Source of the DNA: JAHEEL01 sp964581295 | Lineage (GTDB): Bacteria; Actinomycetota; Acidimicrobiia; Spongiisociales; UBA5794 | Reading direction: 5' to 3' | Assembly: GCA_964581295.1 (NCBI GenBank) | Contig: CAZONX010000002.1 | Coordinates: 1-64,000, forward strand | Length of the DNA: 64,000 bases | Shown: positions 62,258 through 64,000 of the stretch, piece after piece | Numbering within the stretch: position 1 is the stretch's first letter | Layout: every line of letters begins with the position of its first letter | Position numbers and translations under genes: made by a program | The notes under the pieces: model-generated | Database searches by the model: none | The model's input: only the letters and a program-made list of their open reading frames with translations | Told to the model about the DNA's origin: nothing

Positions 62258-62446
62258 ATGTCATACCGGTGTGAAGTCTGCGGCAAGGAGCCGTGGTTCG
62301 GGAAGCAAGTCAGCTTCTCCCACAAGCGTTCGAGCCGCCGGTGGCTCCCCAACATCCAGCGAGTACGCGTCAAGCACGGCAGCAACTCCCGCCGCATTCG
62401 CGTCTGCACATCGTGCATCAAGGCTGGCAAAGTCGAGAAGGTCTAG
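62258..62446 (+). CDS. rpmB: 50S ribosomal protein L28
   Basis: The 62-residue protein has the L28 features: SYRCEVCGKEPWFGKQVSFS, RRWLPNIQRVRV and VCTSCIKAG. Two Cys pairs mark the zinc-binding form. AGGAGG lies at 62243-62248. The cold-shock-like gene starts 4 bases after its stop. Confidence 0.97.
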   Translation: MSYRCEVCGKEPWFGKQVSFSHKRSSRRWLPNIQRVRVKHGSNSRRIRVCTSCIKAGKVEKV

Positions 62447-62449
62447 CCC

Positions 62450-62662
62450 GTGCAGGGCGTCGTCAAGGTCTATGACCCCGGATCAGGGGTTGGCGTGATC
62501 GTGCGCGACGACGACCGATCCGAAGTCTATCTGCGGCCCGGCTCCCTCGATGGCTCGATGTTCCGCATGTTGCGCCAGGGCCAGCGCGTAGTCTTCGACA
62601 CCGACGACGATGCGGGCCGCCTCTACGCCCGTGACCTGCGCTTCGGCGCGGACGGCTACTAA
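62450..62662 (+). CDS. Cold-shock-like domain protein
   Basis: The 70-residue protein begins MQGVVKVYDPGSGVGVIVRD and has the spacing of a cold-shock domain (beta strands KVYDPGSGVGVIVRD, RSEVYLRPGSL, GQRVVFDTDD), but the RNP1 and RNP2 aromatics (KGFGFI, VFVH) are replaced. It may bind single-stranded nucleic acid weakly. It starts with GTG 4 bases after rpmB and is probably co-transcribed. Confidence 0.75.
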   Translation: MQGVVKVYDPGSGVGVIVRDDDRSEVYLRPGSLDGSMFRMLRQGQRVVFDTDDDAGRLYARDLRFGADGY

Positions 62663-62709
62663 GCCTGCACTCGCTCCGGTACACTGACTTCTCAGAGCGA
62701 GGAGGTTCC

Positions 62710-62943
62710 GTGGTTCGAGCATACATCCTGATCCAAACCGACACCGGCCGAGCCGCCGACGTCGCAGGGAGCATTCGCGGCATGCCCGGCGTCATCTCCA
62801 CAGAAGCGGTCACCGGGCCGTACGACGTGGTGGTGTTCGTCGAGGCCGCAGACGTCGACGCCCTCGGTCAACTCGTCGTCTCAGCCGTCCAGCCGGTCGA
62901 TGGCATCGTCCGCACCCTGACCTGCCCCGTCATCAGGATCTGA
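62710..62943 (+). CDS. Stand-alone Lrp/AsnC ligand-binding domain protein
   Basis: The 77-residue protein is a RAM domain: MVRAYILIQTDTGRAADVAG, GVISTEAVTGPYDVVVFVEA and IVRTLTCPVI. It has no DNA-binding helix-turn-helix. Such proteins form rings that sense amino acids. The GTG start follows GAGGAGG after 5 bases; a TACACT hexamer upstream may be its -10. Confidence 0.9.
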   Translation: MVRAYILIQTDTGRAADVAGSIRGMPGVISTEAVTGPYDVVVFVEAADVDALGQLVVSAVQPVDGIVRTLTCPVIRI

Positions 62944-62994
62944 CAACGATCATCCGTTCAGGCAGTAGGCCGATGCGTCGCGGCGCGCTCGCTC

Positions 62995-64000
62995 CTATTC
63001 GGCCGTCGCAAGCTCCACGAGTTCGTTGCAGAGCTCTGCGTAGGTCATTCCAGCCGCAGCCCACATCTTCGGGAACCCCGAGATCGGTGTGAAGCCCGGC
63101 ATCGTGTTGATCTCGTTGATCAAGAATCCGCGACCGCCTTCGACGAAGAAGAAGTCGACGCGAGCCAACCCGCGACACTCCAGTGCCTCGAATGCCCGTG
63201 CAGCGAGCTCGCGTACCTCGGCCAGACGAGCCTGTGGAAGGCGGGCGGGCGCTTCGAAATCGCTGGTTTCGTCCTCATACTTCGAGGCGTAGTCGTACCA
63301 ATCTCCCGCCGAATGCACCTCTCCCGGTAGCGCCGTGCGTGGACCGTCGAGGACCGCAACTTCGATCTCTCGACCCGAGATGAACTCTTCGATGACGACT
63401 TTCTCGCCGTAGAGAAGCGCGGTCTCGATCGCCCGCTGCACGCCGCCCGGATCGCTCGCCTTGCTGATGCCGACGGACGATCCGAGTTCGGCCGGTTTGA
63501 CGAACACGGGGGTGTCGAGTTCGCCGATCACGGCGCTCACGGTTCCTGCCACATCGGCACGGAATTCCGGGCCTCGGACTACGACCCACCGCGACGTCGG
63601 GATCCCAGCCGCAACGAATATCCCCTTGGCAATGTCCTTGTCCATGGCGAGCGCCGACGGAAGCACGCCGCATCCGACATAGGGCTTGCCCGCGATCTCG
63701 AAGACGCCCTGCATGGTGCCGTCTTCGCCATACGGTCCGTGCAAGACCGGGAACACAACGTCGTAGTTGACGGCATTGTCTCCGACGAGGAGACGCCCAT
63801 CGGGCAGCCGCAACGCCGCCGGTCTTCCATCGGCACGAAACGGGCGATGCGCGGTGTCGACGATCCACCAGCCACCATCGCGGTCGATACCGACCGGTAT
63901 CACCCGGTGCCCGGCATCGACGAGCGCATCGTGGATCGCAACGGCCGAGACGCACGAGACCTCGTGCTCAGCCGACCGACCGCCGAAGAGAAGCATCACT
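62995..64000 (-). CDS. ddl: D-alanine-D-alanine ligase, 5' end may lie outside
   Basis: The 334 visible residues begin MLLFGGRSAEHEVSCVSAVA and have the ATP-grasp core: VKPAELGSSVGISKASD, EEFISGREIEVAVL and RVDFFFVEGG then INEINTMPGFTPISGFP. Ddl makes the D-Ala-D-Ala end of peptidoglycan precursors. The start lies at the window edge; the GTG or ATG at 63999/63996 would cut off the usual first few residues, so the gene probably starts beyond 64000. Confidence 0.95.
   Translation of the reverse strand, partial: VMLLFGGRSAEHEVSCVSAVAIHDALVDAGHRVIPVGIDRDGGWWIVDTAHRPFRADGRPAALRLPDGRLLVGDNAVNYDVVFPVLHGPYGEDGTMQGVFEIAGKPYVGCGVLPSALAMDKDIAKGIFVAAGIPTSRWVVVRGPEFRADVAGTVSAVIGELDTPVFVKPAELGSSVGISKASDPGGVQRAIETALLYGEKVVIEEFISGREIEVAVLDGPRTALPGEVHSAGDWYDYASKYEDETSDFEAPARLPQARLAEVRELAARAFEALECRGLARVDFFFVEGGRGFLINEINTMPGFTPISGFPKMWAAAGMTYAELCNELVELATAE

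Noticed and set aside
62944..63004. Terminator between the Lrp-like gene and ddl
   Set aside because: Only a 6-base GGCCGA/TCGGCC match with a long loop; too weak to list.

Overview
The window reads as a chromosomal segment of a GC-rich actinobacterium. The housekeeping gene order (rimP-nusA-infB-ylxP-rbfA-nrnA-truB-ribF-rpsO and comM-dprA-xerC-whiG-rpsB-tsf-pyrH-frr-cdsA-dxr-rseP-ispG), a DUF2469 gene next to lepB, coenzyme F420 biosynthesis genes, a fused isobutyryl-CoA mutase and several leaderless start sites all fit Actinobacteria. I suspect a lineage such as Acidimicrobiia rather than Streptomyces or Mycobacterium, but that is inference. Two 100-base N runs show that this is a scaffold from a draft assembly or MAG.

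Layout. Bases 1-24,736 are almost wholly minus-strand: rpsO (partial), a membrane-associated alpha/beta hydrolase, ribF, truB, nrnA, rbfA, ylxP, infB, nusA (broken by a gap), rimP, proS, a trypsin-like lipoprotein protease, ispG, rseP, dxr, cdsA, frr, pyrH, tsf, rpsB, a WhiG/FliA-type sigma factor, xerC, dprA and comM. Bases 25,000-30,400 hold small membrane proteins, an enoyl-CoA hydratase, a zinc-ribbon protein, yraN, a DUF2469 gene, lepB, an AlkA-like glycosylase, rplS and trmD. Bases 30,400-42,750 are an accessory block lying between trmD and its usual partner rimM: a cofG-cofH-tetR operon, an AMIN/Gmad2-like lipoprotein, an orphan ATP-grasp protein, a decayed TetR gene, an aldo/keto reductase, an arylamine N-acetyltransferase and icmF. 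Then come rimM-khpA-rpsP-ffh (minus) and a plus-strand run upp-methyltransferase-ATL-deoA-pnp-etfB-etfA. From 51,036 a second housekeeping block follows on the minus strand: cdd, ftsY, smc, rnc, plsX, rpmF, yceD, a coiled-coil protein, coaD, rsmD and recG. It ends with plus-strand rpmB, a cold-shock-like protein and an Lrp ligand-binding domain, and minus-strand ddl.

How the genes work together. Most of the window is translation (ribosomal proteins, factors, tRNA/rRNA modification), the MEP isoprenoid pathway (dxr, ispG), phospholipid synthesis (plsX, cdsA), co-translational targeting (ffh, ftsY, lepB) and DNA uptake or recombination (comM, dprA, xerC, recG, smc). The accessory block adds F420 synthesis and B12-dependent acyl-CoA rearrangement. 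The upp-to-pnp run is a nucleoside salvage operon that also carries a DNA repair protein.

The most unusual signals are: (i) a family of heptanucleotide tandem repeats, often with inverted arms, placed at gene 3' ends so that the repeat often supplies the stop codon; (ii) a shared short motif in the C-terminal tails of ribosomal proteins S2 and S16; (iii) an unexplained domain of about 245 residues fused to CofH; (iv) a 404-residue acidic extension on CdsA; and (v) probable leaderless or non-AUG starts.
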